Translations under genes and position numbers: made by a program
From: Cristatella mucedo
Taxonomy: Eukaryota > Bryozoa > Phylactolaemata > Cristatellidae
Reading direction: 5' to 3'
Assembly (NCBI GenBank): GCA_009760855.2
Contig: WPIO01000075.1
Coordinates: forward strand, 1,534,001-1,598,000
DNA: 64,000 nt
The notes under the pieces: generated by a model
Database searches by the model: none
The model's input: only the letters and a program-made list of their open reading frames with translations
Told to the model about the DNA's origin: nothing
Shown: positions 11,073 to 20,150 of the stretch, piece after piece
Numbering within the stretch: the stretch's first letter is position 1
Layout: each line of letters opens with the position of its first letter

Positions 11073-11609
11073 CTATTTTATAACTGTATTATCTACGCAA
11101 TTTTTTGTAGCAGCATCACTAGAATTACCAGGTTCAGCAACATTAGTAATTGAGTTGCCTCCCACATTTATATTAGTCATTGCAGGATAATTCTTTAGTA
11201 ATACATCTCGTTTCATTCCACCATACGCAACACAAAAATTGTCGTTTAATACAACTGGATTGCAATTACCTGAATTCCAATAAGTAGATGTACTAGCAAA
11301 GCTATTCATATTTAAATCACCTGTCATTGTATCACCTGATTTTTTAACATAATTATTTATTTGATTAACATTAACACCATCAGTAGGATTAACACCAACA
11401 CCAATATTTGTAATAGACTTACCATTAAGATTTAATGATCCTGTTGAATTAACTATAGAATTATTATCAGCGTAGGACTTTGTCACTGCATCTCAATCAT
11501 TAACAGGATAAGATAAATTTATAATTATATTTCCACTTGCATCAAGATCTAATAGTATATAACCATTAATTTTTTAAACATAATCAGCTGAATGAATCTT
11601 TCTTTTCAT
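11073..11609 (-). pseudogene. Fibre-like (tail-fibre repeat) protein
   Basis: About 178 codons from an ATG at 11609 to TAG at 11073. Fibre-type motifs recur: LNLNGKSITNIG, KKSGDTMTGDLNM, GGNSITNVAEP and SSDAATKNCVDN. Such repeats build trimeric receptor-binding fibres in phages and in several eukaryotic DNA viruses. One TGA (11493-11495) lies in the phrase Val-Asn-Asp-TGA-Asp-Ala-Val-Thr-Lys, a position where an aromatic residue fits. One TAA lies at 11574-11576 near the N-terminus. Apart from these two codons the frame is continuous. Probably a capsid spike. Confidence 0.7.
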
Positions 11610-11697
11610 CTATATATTTACTAATCAAAATTTTGGATTTATCTAATACTTCTATAACTACTGGTACTATTCTTGCAAACCCATCATAATCTTTCTC
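11585..11697 (-). other. Short coding-like fragment upstream of the fibre gene
   Basis: A minus-strand frame with DGFARIVPVVIEVLDKSKIL, then a charged end (YIDEKKDSF), overlapping the start of the fibre gene in another frame. It reaches a TGA then a TAA. It may be the tail of a small separate gene. No family recognised. Confidence 0.3.
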
Positions 11698-11750
11698 CTC
11701 CACAACTTATATTTATAATTTGTTTTATAAAATATTTTATATCCTAACCG

Positions 11751-11945
11751 TTACTTTTTTATTGTTAAATCAACCATATTTGCAAATGATATTGAACTCA
11801 AAATTAAAGTATTTTTTTCCCTAGTAAGTTACATGAACCACGGTATTCTAATTGGTATGTCAAAATCATATTTAGAAGGTATTCTAACATTTACTGCTGC
11901 TATGTAGTGTACAGGTTCATCATTACAATTCAATCCATGAACATA
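11751..11945 (-). pseudogene. Jelly-roll-like C-terminal fragment resembling the capsid gene's end
   Basis: A minus-strand frame with NDEPVHYIAAVNVRI and, later, NTLILSSISFANMVDLTI before TAA at 11751-11753, with one TAA inside. It resembles the end of the major capsid gene at 12441-12690 (YNDEPLRVTSRLDVTI), so it may be a second, partial capsid C-terminus left by duplication. The alternative is an independent jelly-roll gene. Low certainty. Confidence 0.35.
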
Positions 11946-11949
11946 AATC

Positions 11950-12417
11950 TACAAATCGGAGTAAAAACATCTACTTAGTTTCTAAAACATGTAACCCAAG
12001 TAAACACTGTGCTAAGTATTGTTTTGGAATACATTCTTCAACAATTCTTCTACTCCTTAAACATTTTATTTCTATTAATGTATTACTATCAATTATAGCA
12101 TCACGAGAATACCTATAAACTCCAACACTAGTAAAACAATCGCTTGCGTTCTCTATCTTTCCATCAAGTTTCATTTCTACAATTTAGCAGCAATTGGTTC
12201 AAAAACCTTTCCAAATAACATTTGAGGAAATCTCATAGAAGAGTTATTTCCGATACATTTTGTTAGTTTTCCATTTGCAATTAATTCTATATCATAATTA
12301 ATTTGTGCACCAAATACCATATCATTTCCTAAAACAATATACTACTGATCCACTAATAATCAACGTCATAGACTTTTTCATACACCTGAACCACGAGTAA
12401 AATTGGTTTTTTTGCAT
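11950..12417 (-). pseudogene. YqaJ/lambda-exonuclease-type viral nuclease, frameshifted
   Basis: Likely a 5'-3' exonuclease used in recombination-dependent replication or end processing. An N-terminal phrase SSMRFPQMLFGKVFEPIAAK matches the family helix that ends in an acidic residue. After a frame change come SVGVYRYSRDAII and LIEIKC, the D...ExK catalytic pair, then PKQYLAQCLLGLHVLE, the usual YxxQ helix. The order and spacing fit the YqaJ family. It is broken by a frameshift near 12180 and a further one near 11985. The start is taken as the ATG at 12417. It lies directly downstream of the major capsid gene. Confidence 0.65.
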
Positions 12418-12440
12418 TATATCTAGTAATTATGATTTAT

Positions 12441-14335
12441 TTAAATATCTGTTGCATCATAAACAGTCAATATTCTAATACAAGTAAAGTTTGAACTATT
12501 TACATTAGACGTTAGTTCTACAGTGTTCTCACAAATAGTTAGATAGTGTAAGATTAGTGTTGTATATTGATCTGGTAGAGTAGTAATGAATCAATTGTTA
12601 CATCCAAACGTGATGTTACTCTAAGTGGTTCATCATTGTATTGCAAGTCAGTAACATGAATAGGGTAAAGAGTTGACCATTCAGGAAAAATAGCACCAAC
12701 TGGTTTAGTCCAAGATCTTGTTTTCTAGACGTTGCAAAATCCATATATGCAGTTAGACATTTTCCAAGTTTTGGTAAGCAACTCTATGTAACGCTAGGAT
12801 ACTGTTTTGATCCATTAGCAATGAAAATAACGCTTATAAAATCACAATGGTTTTAAGTACAAGGATTACCCGTATAACCGTTGTATTTATTATAATTTTG
12901 AGCTGCAACAATCAACCACCTAATTTGATCAATATTATTTTGTACAGATAGTGTTTTAGTAATAATAATAATAATAATAATAATGTACCTGATAAAGCAC
13001 CCTCGGAGAACTTAATCTCTTTCTAGGCGCTTTAAATTTGCTGCAAAGGGAAATGCAATTGAATGGTAAGTAAAATCATGCTTGAAAAACAAACAAAATG
13101 AATAACATGGTTAGGGGTGACATGCACAGGGTCAGCATGCAAATGTGGTTAGTGGCAGCATGCACAGTGTCAGCACGCATAAGCACGTGAAGGACATATC
13201 ACAGGGACCCACTAAATGCTGTCCTAAATAGGAGTATTTTTAAGTTCCTTTTAAATGTTGTCAGGTCAGGGGATGTTCTGACGCAGGTCGGGAGGGAGTT
13301 CCAGACTTTGGGAATATATCTAGTACCTTGGTTTGTACTATTTACCTTAACATTTTAATATCGTCTAACTTTATAGTTTAATTTTAGTTTCTTAGATCTC
13401 TCAATTGAAATATTAGCAAGTTCCTTTGAATACTTTCTTTAGGAGTTACACATGGAACCACTAGCCTAATTTTTGACATAGCAATTTTAAATTCAGTCCA
13501 AACACCGTCACCGTTTGCAAGAGCAGCACCCCAAGTAACAATTGCATTATCTTGGTGCTGCTGTTCCAGTTGTACCAGTCATAATAGCATCAAAATCACT
13601 TCCACCAACACGTGTCTTTTCAGCAGTGAAATGGATATTATAAAGAATTGTATTCATATCAGCACAAAATCCAGAAATTCTTGATAGAGGAAGTGAAATA
13701 CTAAACGTTCCGGCTGTATCAAAAAGATTCTTTATAATAACTCTGCTATACATAAATCCGATATTATTAGCAACTGCTCCGGCCGCAGCAGCACTATTAT
13801 AAGAACTAATTAAAACCATATCATCTTAGGAAGTCACTTCATACTTTTTCTAACCAGTTGCAGGTCCTTCAGTTCTGCTATGATTATTTGGATAACAAAC
13901 GATCATAATAATGTTGAAACAGTTCCTACTCCTTATGTCAATCCAATATTTTCAAAGTCTTCAGAACCAAGTCACTCTCATAGTATTAAACAACCAAGCA
14001 CCTGCATTATTAACAAGACCAACAGCAAGTTTTCTTCGGGAAGCAACAAAAGGATAACCATTATTATACATTAGCATCAGCTCCAGCTATTAGGAACTTG
14101 CAGTTTACCTTCAAGCAGTAGATATGCATCAGACAAAACATAGCAAATTGTTTGTTGTTTACCAGGAACAATGAATGTAACTAGTTTGCTAGCAATACTA
14201 TCAGTTTCATCTCCATTCATTTGGTAAAACTCTCTGTATTGGTAATCCTTAATATTGTAATTAGGAAAACAAGGATCACTTAAATCGAGTATACTTTTAA
14301 TAGGTGCATTTGCTATTTCTTCCTTATATAAAAAA
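12441..14335 (-). pseudogene. Double-jelly-roll major capsid protein, split by a LINE
   Basis: Would form the hexon-like capsomers of the virion. Typical phrases on the minus strand: ILDLSDPCFPNYNIKDYQ near the N-terminus, VNNAGAWLFN, LPLSRISGFCADMNTILY (about 13630-13690), then, beyond the LINE at 12956-13316, DFISVIFIANGSKQYPSV and STLYPIHVTDLQYNDEP. The end is TAA at 12441-12443. The combination is characteristic of metazoan Polinton-like virus capsids. TGG is used for several Trp. One TGA (13903-13905) sits in Leu-Leu-TGA-Ser-Phe. Several frameshifts and a few TAA or TAG codons show decay. No clear start ATG. Confidence 0.75.
12956..13316 (-). mobile_element. LINE-A 3'-end insertion (copy 1 in the element)
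   Basis: On the minus strand it runs from 'ccaaagtctggaactccctcccgacc' to an (ATT)n tail at 12956-12985. It is nearly identical to the plus-strand copy at 17142-17515 and starts at the same internal LINE position. It interrupts the capsid gene, whose frame resumes on both sides. Confidence 0.9.
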
Positions 14336-14342
14336 CTAAAAA

Positions 14343-14882
14343 TTAATATCTAGATTGAATATATAGTCCAGCACCAATATTTTTTATTCTACCACCATGC
14401 CAATCAGGTCTAGTTGCAACAGCAGGAGCAGCATTTATTTCCTTGATTACCTTCTCAATTTCTTAATATGCCTTTGGATAATTCTCTTTAAGAGTCTCAG
14501 AATAATCTACTATTTCCGGCCCCATTTCAAGTTTCAATTTACGACTCTCTTTACTTTTTGGTTTAAGCTTGTCAAGCATTGCACGTTTAATCTCGGGATC
14601 CGTTTCCCTAATCTTTCCATCGCAATCCTTTTTATTTTTCGTTTCTCTAATTCACACTCTAATTCTTTCTTTTTTTCTCTCTTCTTCAAGTTTATCATCC
14701 AAATCTCTACGCTTGCTTGCATATTCTTGATCTACTCTGTCCTTATTCGTTTGCAATTCGATCAGTTCTTTGCCTGATGCATCTCAATACCTTTATTAGA
14801 ATGTTCATACTAAGGCCAGTCAATCCAGTTATTACAGGCGCTACTTTTCTAACACCATCAATTACTTTATCTAGAACACCAT
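14343..14882 (-). pseudogene. Charged coiled-coil viral protein, frameshifted
   Basis: A hydrophobic N-terminal part (VRKVAPVITGLTGLSMN) is followed by a highly charged helical region (VDQEYASKRRDLDDKL, then Lys/Glu-rich) and an end phrase RPDWHGGRIKNIGAGLYIQ before TAA at 14343-14345. Frame changes occur near 14800 and in the A-rich run near 14670. One TAA lies near 14465. The layout suggests a structural or membrane-linked minor virion protein, but I do not recognise a family. It sits between the two capsid-type genes. Confidence 0.45.
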
Positions 14883-14883
14883 A

Positions 14884-15802
14884 TTAAAAATATTTTCTTC
14901 CTCGTACTTTACCATGTCCTACTCTCACATAGCTACTTTGAAATTTCTTTTGTTGCAAGTACATCAGTAATAGTATTAACTGCACTTCCAGTTTGATCTT
15001 TATACTAATTTTAAAAGTACTTATTGAATCTATATCACCACATGTTGGTAAATAAAATATATTAGTAATATATAAAGTAACTTGTTCTCCAGGATTAATA
15101 TCATCAATGTCAATAACATATAGAGATAAAGATTGCTCTAGAAACCTGTTTCTTCTTTCTATACAATTTTTCAAAGGACAAACCAAATCACAATCAATAC
15201 TAATCTATTTTAATCCATTATTAACAGGTAGTAGCATTTTATTCTATGATTTTAAAGTACCAGAGAAGTGCATAGCTCTTTCAATTGTTTCATAATTAGT
15301 TCCACTAACATCTGCAGGATCAAATGATCCTTGTTGATTTGAGTTAAAGCCTAGTGTATCATCAATTCAACGTACTACTCCAGAAGCATCGCTTTCATGT
15401 AAGACAACACAATCAGGAGTTACTTGCATTATTCTTTTTTCATCTGTCTCAACACTAAATTTTATTCCACTGCTATTCCTACTATCTGAGTTATAAAAGC
15501 ATTGTTTTTGGACAAAGCAAAATTAAGAGCAATAACAATCTTACTGTTATTATGATACCCTTGCGGAATTGATATAGAGAATGCTGATACGCTTGTAAGA
15601 CTTGTTAATACGAAAGCGTATCATTTACACAAGTAGTAACATTTGATATTGTCCTATTTGTATAAGTAAATTCTACTCTACGCAATCCAATCTTATTATA
15701 GCCTGAATTAGATGCAATCATAATTGGTGCTACCAATGTTTTAAAATCCGAACTATTGTTCCAGTCAGTCGTATAGACATTTTTTATATTATATTTCAAC
15801 AA
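14884..15802 (-). pseudogene. Second jelly-roll-like minor capsid candidate, broken
   Basis: A minus-strand frame pattern of about 300 codons ending at TAA 14884-14886. IDDTLGFNSNQQGSFDPADV and ISIDCDLVCP resemble the 'LGF' and 'I..DLV' phrases of Polinton penton/minor capsid proteins, like the intact gene next upstream. A TGA at 15367-15369 gives Val-Arg-TGA-Ile-Asp-Asp, a plausible Trp. Two TAG codons (15244-15246 and 15205-15207) and two TAA codons (near 15606 and 15480) also interrupt it. The last part is very basic (GHGKVRGRKYF). The start is unclear and overlaps the end of the penton gene. Confidence 0.5.
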
Positions 15803-16592
15803 TTTCTATAACAATAGTAATTTGTTCCAAACCAAAATCTAACACTTTAAAATGTTGATCTGTAACACTAGTTATTATATCTGAAATAAAATAACTAGTA
15901 ATATTATGATATTCAATCATATTTGGTTCATATACCATTTGTTCTCATGGATAGAAACTGTATGCAAAACTTCTTAATACTTGAGTTTCTCTTCCATTTA
16001 TAAAACTTGTTCAACCAGCAACCATATTACAATGCACAAGTATTAGATTTAGATAAGAAGTAAAAACTTTATTTTCAGAAATAAATTTAACATTTGGTGT
16101 ACAAACTACTTGATCACTAATATTAGGATACATTGTTGAGCAATTTGGATCAGTTGTATAAGAAGAACCAGTAAAACCAAGCATACTAGAAATACTAGAT
16201 TTACTAGCGAGAAACGTCCACACAACAGGCATTTTAATCCAAGAATTAGAAGTAGCAGTGTCAACTCCTATTTCAAACTTATCTGTAGTTGCATCTGATT
16301 GTGTGCCAGAATTATTAATCATATCTACACCACCAATATTTACATCATCTGAGATTGCAGAGTAAATTCCAGGTCTTATTGTTATTGTTTGTTCAGAACC
16401 ACCTGTAACTCTATACACAAGAGTATTAATAGAAGTTTTCATATTTTTTAGAGAGTTAGTACCAGTAAATTGCTTAAAAAATATCTTATAATTTTTATTT
16501 CTTAACACAATAGGATTATTGGCATGTAATGTAAAACAATTTGTACTACCAGTGACATTAAATACATATCATTCTTTAGTTGCTTTACTCAT
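15789..16592 (-). CDS. Penton-like minor capsid protein, complete if TGA is Trp
   Basis: A single frame of 267 codons plus TAA (15789-15791), broken only by TGA at codons 8 (16569-16571), 194 (16011-16013) and 216 (15945-15947). The contexts are Lys-Glu-TGA-Tyr, Ala-Gly-TGA-Thr and Tyr-Pro-TGA-Glu. There is no TAA, TAG or frameshift inside. Two further Trp are TGG. Family-like phrases are ITIRPGIYSAI, SMLGFTGSSY and LILVHCNMVAG, followed by a C-terminal jelly-roll-type end. It would sit at the virion vertices. The ATG overlaps the upstream gene's stop as TAATG. Its clean frame contrasts with its decayed neighbours. Confidence 0.72.
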
Positions 16593-17868
16593 TACTCATA
16601 CGCTTGTCCTTCTTTACTCTCTTTTCTAAGTCCTTCAACACTCTTAAATAGATCTTGTGCAATTTTTACAAGTTCACTAGTTTCTGTATATCATGCAAAA
16701 TTGTAGTTATCTTTGCAACATTACACTTTGGAACTTTTCTGGACTTGGCAAGAAAATCAATAGCAGAACTGATTGAATTTACTACTCCTATATTTCCAGC
16801 AACAAGCTCACGTAACCACAGGTGAAGCTTATATCAAATACTTCTTTATCACTACATCACATCTAGTGGTTCTAGAACTTCTACTCCTTGACCAGTTGCT
16901 TCGGCTGGTTTTACATTGTCAAAAACTCTTTGTTCTTGCTCTGTTCTTCTTTTCTTATCATTTAATTTTAGAAAGATATTACAAACACTTCCTTCAATAT
17001 TATTTTCACTAATATTTTTTATAGTTTCATTTAATTTAGTAGATATTCTTTCTATTCATTTTGCATCAATAATAATAATGATAAATCTCTTATACGATCA
17101 TTACCAATTGCAAGGAGAGGTGCACTCTTATTAAATTCTTTTATGCTGCCAAAGCCTGGAACTCCCTCCCGACCTGCGTCAGAACATCCCCTGACCTGAC
17201 CACATTTAAAAGGAACTTAAAAACACACCTATTTAGGACAGCATTTAGTAGGTCCCTGTGATATGTCCTTCACCTGCTTATGCGAGCTGACACTGTGCAT
17301 GCTGCCACTAACCACATTTGCATGCTGACCCTGTGCATGTCACCCCTAACCATGTTATTCATTTTGTTTGTTTTTCAAGCATGATTTTACTCACCATTCG
17401 ATTGCATTTCCCTTTGCAGCAAATGTAAAGCGCCCAGAAAGAGATTAAGTTCTCCGAGGGCGCTTTAGCAAGTGCATTATTATTATTGTTAGTATTATTA
17501 TTATTGTATTAAAGCCCTCTTTGTTATTCGTGTACCTGTACTTGGATGAACACCAAAGCTTTCAACTCCTTGTTTCTGAAGTTGATCAAGAGTATCTTTG
17601 ATTTCTGGATTAGCCGCATAAGTCTTTGCTTGATTTGGTCTTTTAATTGCTGTTTCAGGAGAATCAGATTTAAAGTATTCCGATAATTTACCTATTGCAG
17701 TAGAAATATCCTGAGGTGCGTTTTGTTTTGCTCTTTATTCTCCATTTGAATTGTAAGTTTTGGTCTAATTCTTTCAAGTTTATCAACGACAACATTAGCT
17801 GAATTATCAGTTAATGTATCTAATACAGGTGCATTTAACTCATGCTTTATTCTGTCTCCAGTAGCCAT
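16592..17868 (-). pseudogene. Unknown viral structural-type gene, split by a LINE
   Basis: Starts at an ATG at 17868 (MATGDRIKHELNAPVLDTLT) and ends at TAA 16592-16594, where the stop overlaps the penton start as TAATG. A LINE-A tail occupies 17142-17515 inside it. Frame changes occur near 17733, 17070, 16860 and 16690. A TGA at 17056-17058 gives Ala-Lys-TGA-Ile-Glu-Arg. The protein looks largely helical and polar (STKLNETIKNISENN, LVKIAQDLFKSVEGLRKES). No domain recognised. Its place just before the penton gene suggests a virion or assembly role, by inference only. Confidence 0.45.
17142..17515 (+). mobile_element. LINE-A 3'-end insertion (copy 2 in the element)
   Basis: Runs from 'ctgccaaagcctggaactccctcccgacc' to an (ATT)n tail ending near 17515, opposite in orientation to the copy at 12956-13316. 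It interrupts the unknown viral gene upstream of the penton gene. Confidence 0.9.
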
Positions 17869-17909
17869 TTCTGCTTATATCCTTCGAATATCTTGAATGC
17901 TATCTAAAC

Positions 17910-19600
17910 TTGTAATGCAAAGTATCTCCGTCTGTAAATCCACAAAGTCATAAAGACCAGGTGGGTGCTATGCAGGAAAGTTTTGTATAGCGCACTCACA
18001 GCCTAAGCCGCTTTCGGTACGCATTCAGAAGCCAACAGACTTCGTCTCACGCAACATAGAGAAATTGGGAAGCATAGCCGAGTCAAGAGAGCAGTTGAGG
18101 TAGTGAGTAGCATAGAAGTAGCTGCTCAGGACCACTGAAAAGGATGTGCCATAGTCGGCAGTAGGAGAATAGTTATCGTTGTGTTAGCATTGTGGAAGCG
18201 AGTTCCACAGTCTAGGACCTGCAGAGCTACAGCTTCTATCGCCAACTGTCTTTAAGCGGAGGAATGGGACAGCTAATTTATTGTCCAAACAGGACCTGAG
18301 GGCGCGAACGGGCTGAAACTGGAGCAGCAGTTCAGCTAGATACGAAGGAAGCCAAGCTGTGGCGGGCCTTGTGGGTCAGCGTAAGAACTTTGCTCTATAT
18401 CCTTTGCTCAACCGGCAACCATCCTAGCTCTTCCAGCAAAGGAGACACGTGCTCAAACCGCTGGGACTTGAAGACTAGCCTTGCAGCTATATTCATAGTC
18501 CGCTGTTGTGGCACAAAAACTTTCTTTGGCAGCCCAGGTAAAAGGGAATTACAATAATAAAGCCGAGACAGAACTAAGGAGCTAGTTAAATTTTTCGCAA
18601 GCAACTGTGGGAGACAGCTCCTTATCTTGGATAGGGATCGGATGTGATGGCTAGCTGTAGAAGCAGTCTTTTGAATGAAGCTTTTAAAAATAAGGCTGTT
18701 GTCGAAAACGACACCTAAATCTTGAGCACGTGGTGGTGGTCGCACAATAGCATCACCTATTAGAAGAGCAAAGCCTTTTAATTCAGCCACACGTTTTGGG
18801 TGTCCTATGAGCAGCAGTTTGGTTTTATCATCAATTAATTTCAGGAAGTTTTCCGACATCCAGGATCGAATATCGGCAAGGCAAGCATTCAGTTTTTCAG
18901 TTGCTGCAGATTCCGACGGTTTTAATGACAAATACAACTGAGTATCATCAGCATAGAAGTGATATCCTATCTAATGGGCCTTCATGACTTTTCCCAGAGG
19001 TTGTGTATAAATGGAGAACAGCAAGGGGCCGAGTATGGACCCTTGAGGGACTCCACAGCTGACCATTCTCGTTTGTGAGACCTGACCCCCACACGACATG
19101 GATTGAACTCGCTCAGACAAGTACGATTTATACCACGCCAGTGCTTCGTCTGCCTGACCGATCGTTGTTCTCAATCGTTCAAATAGAACTTCGTGATCAA
19201 TGGTGTCGAAGGCAGCAGACAGATCTAGCCGAGCTAGGGCAGTGACATTCCCGTCGTCGTAGCCACGTAGAATGTCATTGTTAACACAAAGGAGAGCAGT
19301 TTCAGTAGAGTTCTGTCTCTTAAACCCTGATTGAAATTTTTTTTGACATTCCATTATTTTCAATATGTTCAACCAGCTGCTTAGCAACAATTTTTTCAAG
19401 AATCTTTGATAAGAACGGAAGAAGGGAAACTGGGCGATAGTTTGCTATGACCTTTGTGTCTAATCCTGGCTTTTTAAGAATAGGTCTAACGATTGCCGAT
19501 TTGAAGGACTTGGGGACGACCCCTCTTCCCAAAGAAGCATTAAAAATTTTGGTAATCTTTACCTTTAAGAACATAGCGTTCGTGTTTAACACAATCTCCA
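17910..19600 (-). mobile_element. LINE-B with reverse transcriptase, 5' truncated
   Basis: Minus strand. RT motifs are in order: [52 protein letters not shown] (motif A), GVPQGSILGPLLF (motif B) and YHFYADDTQLYLS (motif C, the catalytic D-D). It continues to the C-terminal tail and a 3' UTR near 17930. It lacks the endonuclease domain. A TAG precedes motif C and a frame change lies near 19340. CR1/Jockey-type, copying its RNA by target-primed reverse transcription in its active form. It lies inside the viral element near its right end. Confidence 0.88.
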
Positions 19601-19801
19601 ATAAATGTTAGTTAAAATTTTCGAAGTCTTGAACCAACACTCTTTCCAGGTGTTGTATCGCCAATATTCCTTAGCTTCTGGCTTCAGTATGAAAGAGTTT
19701 CCCTTAAAATAAGGGAAACTCTTTCATTTCGATACATATATAAATATGAAAACAAAGTATTTAATTGAAAATTTATAAAAAAAAATCAATTTTTTTTACT
19801 G
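19601..19801. other. Element DNA between LINE-B and the right TIR, with a 37-bp palindrome
   Basis: A perfect inverted repeat with 16-bp arms (19690-19705 and 19711-19726, TGAAAGAGTTTCCCTT and its complement) and a 5-base AAAAT loop. On either strand it could form a stem like a terminator or a processing signal. No reading frame is recognised in the rest. Confidence 0.7.
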
Positions 19802-19983
19802 TTATGTAGATAAAAACAAATCTGTTGTTTAACAATCAAGTGAAGACTGTAAGTAATAAATTCATTTTGTAAGCATAGGTTAGTTTGAGAAAATTTTCGT
19901 CAAAAACTTTGAAGATATGAGCTTTAGTGAATATTGAGAAGTTTGAGATAGAAATGTTCTCAGACGAGACTATGCTTACAACA
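19802..19983 (-). repeat. Right terminal inverted repeat
   Basis: Reverse complement of 8972-9155 with scattered mismatches. It ends ...CGAGACTATGCTTACAACA and directly meets CGCGG and the minisatellite. It repeats the internal inverted pair (TGTAAGCATAG at 19868-19878 with CTATGCTTACA at 19970-19980). Confidence 0.88.
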
Positions 19984-20150
19984 CGCGGCGGCGGGCTCGC
20001 GGCGGCGGGCTCGCGGCGGCGGGCTCGCGGCGGCGGGCTCGCGGCGGCGGGCTCGCGGCGGCGGGCTCGCGGCGGCGGGCTCGCGGCGGCGGGCTCGCGG
20101 CGGCGGGCTCGCGGCGGCGGGCTCGCGGCGGCGGGCTCGCGGCGGCGCGG
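19984..20150 (+). repeat. 14-bp GC minisatellite (gcggcggcgggctc)n
   Basis: About 12 near-perfect units flank the right end of the viral element. The array's right edge ('gcgcgggagccgaacgacc') resembles the edge of the related array at 47640-47725 ('gcgcgggagccaaatgacc' type). The repeated reading frame here is an artefact. Confidence 0.93.

Larger units (their letters stand above)
8972..19983 (-). mobile_element. Endogenous Polinton-like virus (about 11.0 kb), decayed, apparently UGA=Trp
   Basis: Bounded by imperfect inverted repeats of about 180 bp that start TGTTGTAAGCATAGTCTCG on both ends, and much more AT-rich than its surroundings. It encodes a DDE integrase (minus), fibre-like protein, YqaJ-type nuclease, double-jelly-roll major capsid, penton-like capsid and several small proteins, almost all on the minus strand in a compact array. 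I see neither a type B DNA polymerase nor an FtsK-type ATPase. Either this lineage lacks them, or they were lost, perhaps where LINE-B replaced DNA at 17910-19600. Without the three LINE insertions the element is about 8.6 kb. Many frames are broken. In-frame TGA codons fall at Trp-like positions in several genes. Confidence 0.87.

Noticed and set aside
14534-14722. TGA near 14660 in the coiled-coil gene as another Trp codon
   Set aside because: A frame change in the adjacent A-run makes a different frame (without that TGA) the more likely original reading.
13316-17142. Inversion of the capsid segment between the two inverted LINE-A tails
   Set aside because: The capsid gene and the unknown gene both continue on the same strand across their LINE insertions, so the segment is in its original orientation.
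9000-19900. Bacterial (mollicute or endosymbiont) contamination because of AT richness and UGA=Trp
   Set aside because: The gene set is eukaryotic Polinton-like virus. The region has TIRs and contains host LINE insertions, and the flanks are host repeats on both sides.
9000-19900. Nuclear insertion of flatworm mitochondrial DNA
   Set aside because: No mitochondrial genes are visible, and AAA/AGR codons at conserved Lys/Arg positions do not fit the flatworm mitochondrial code.
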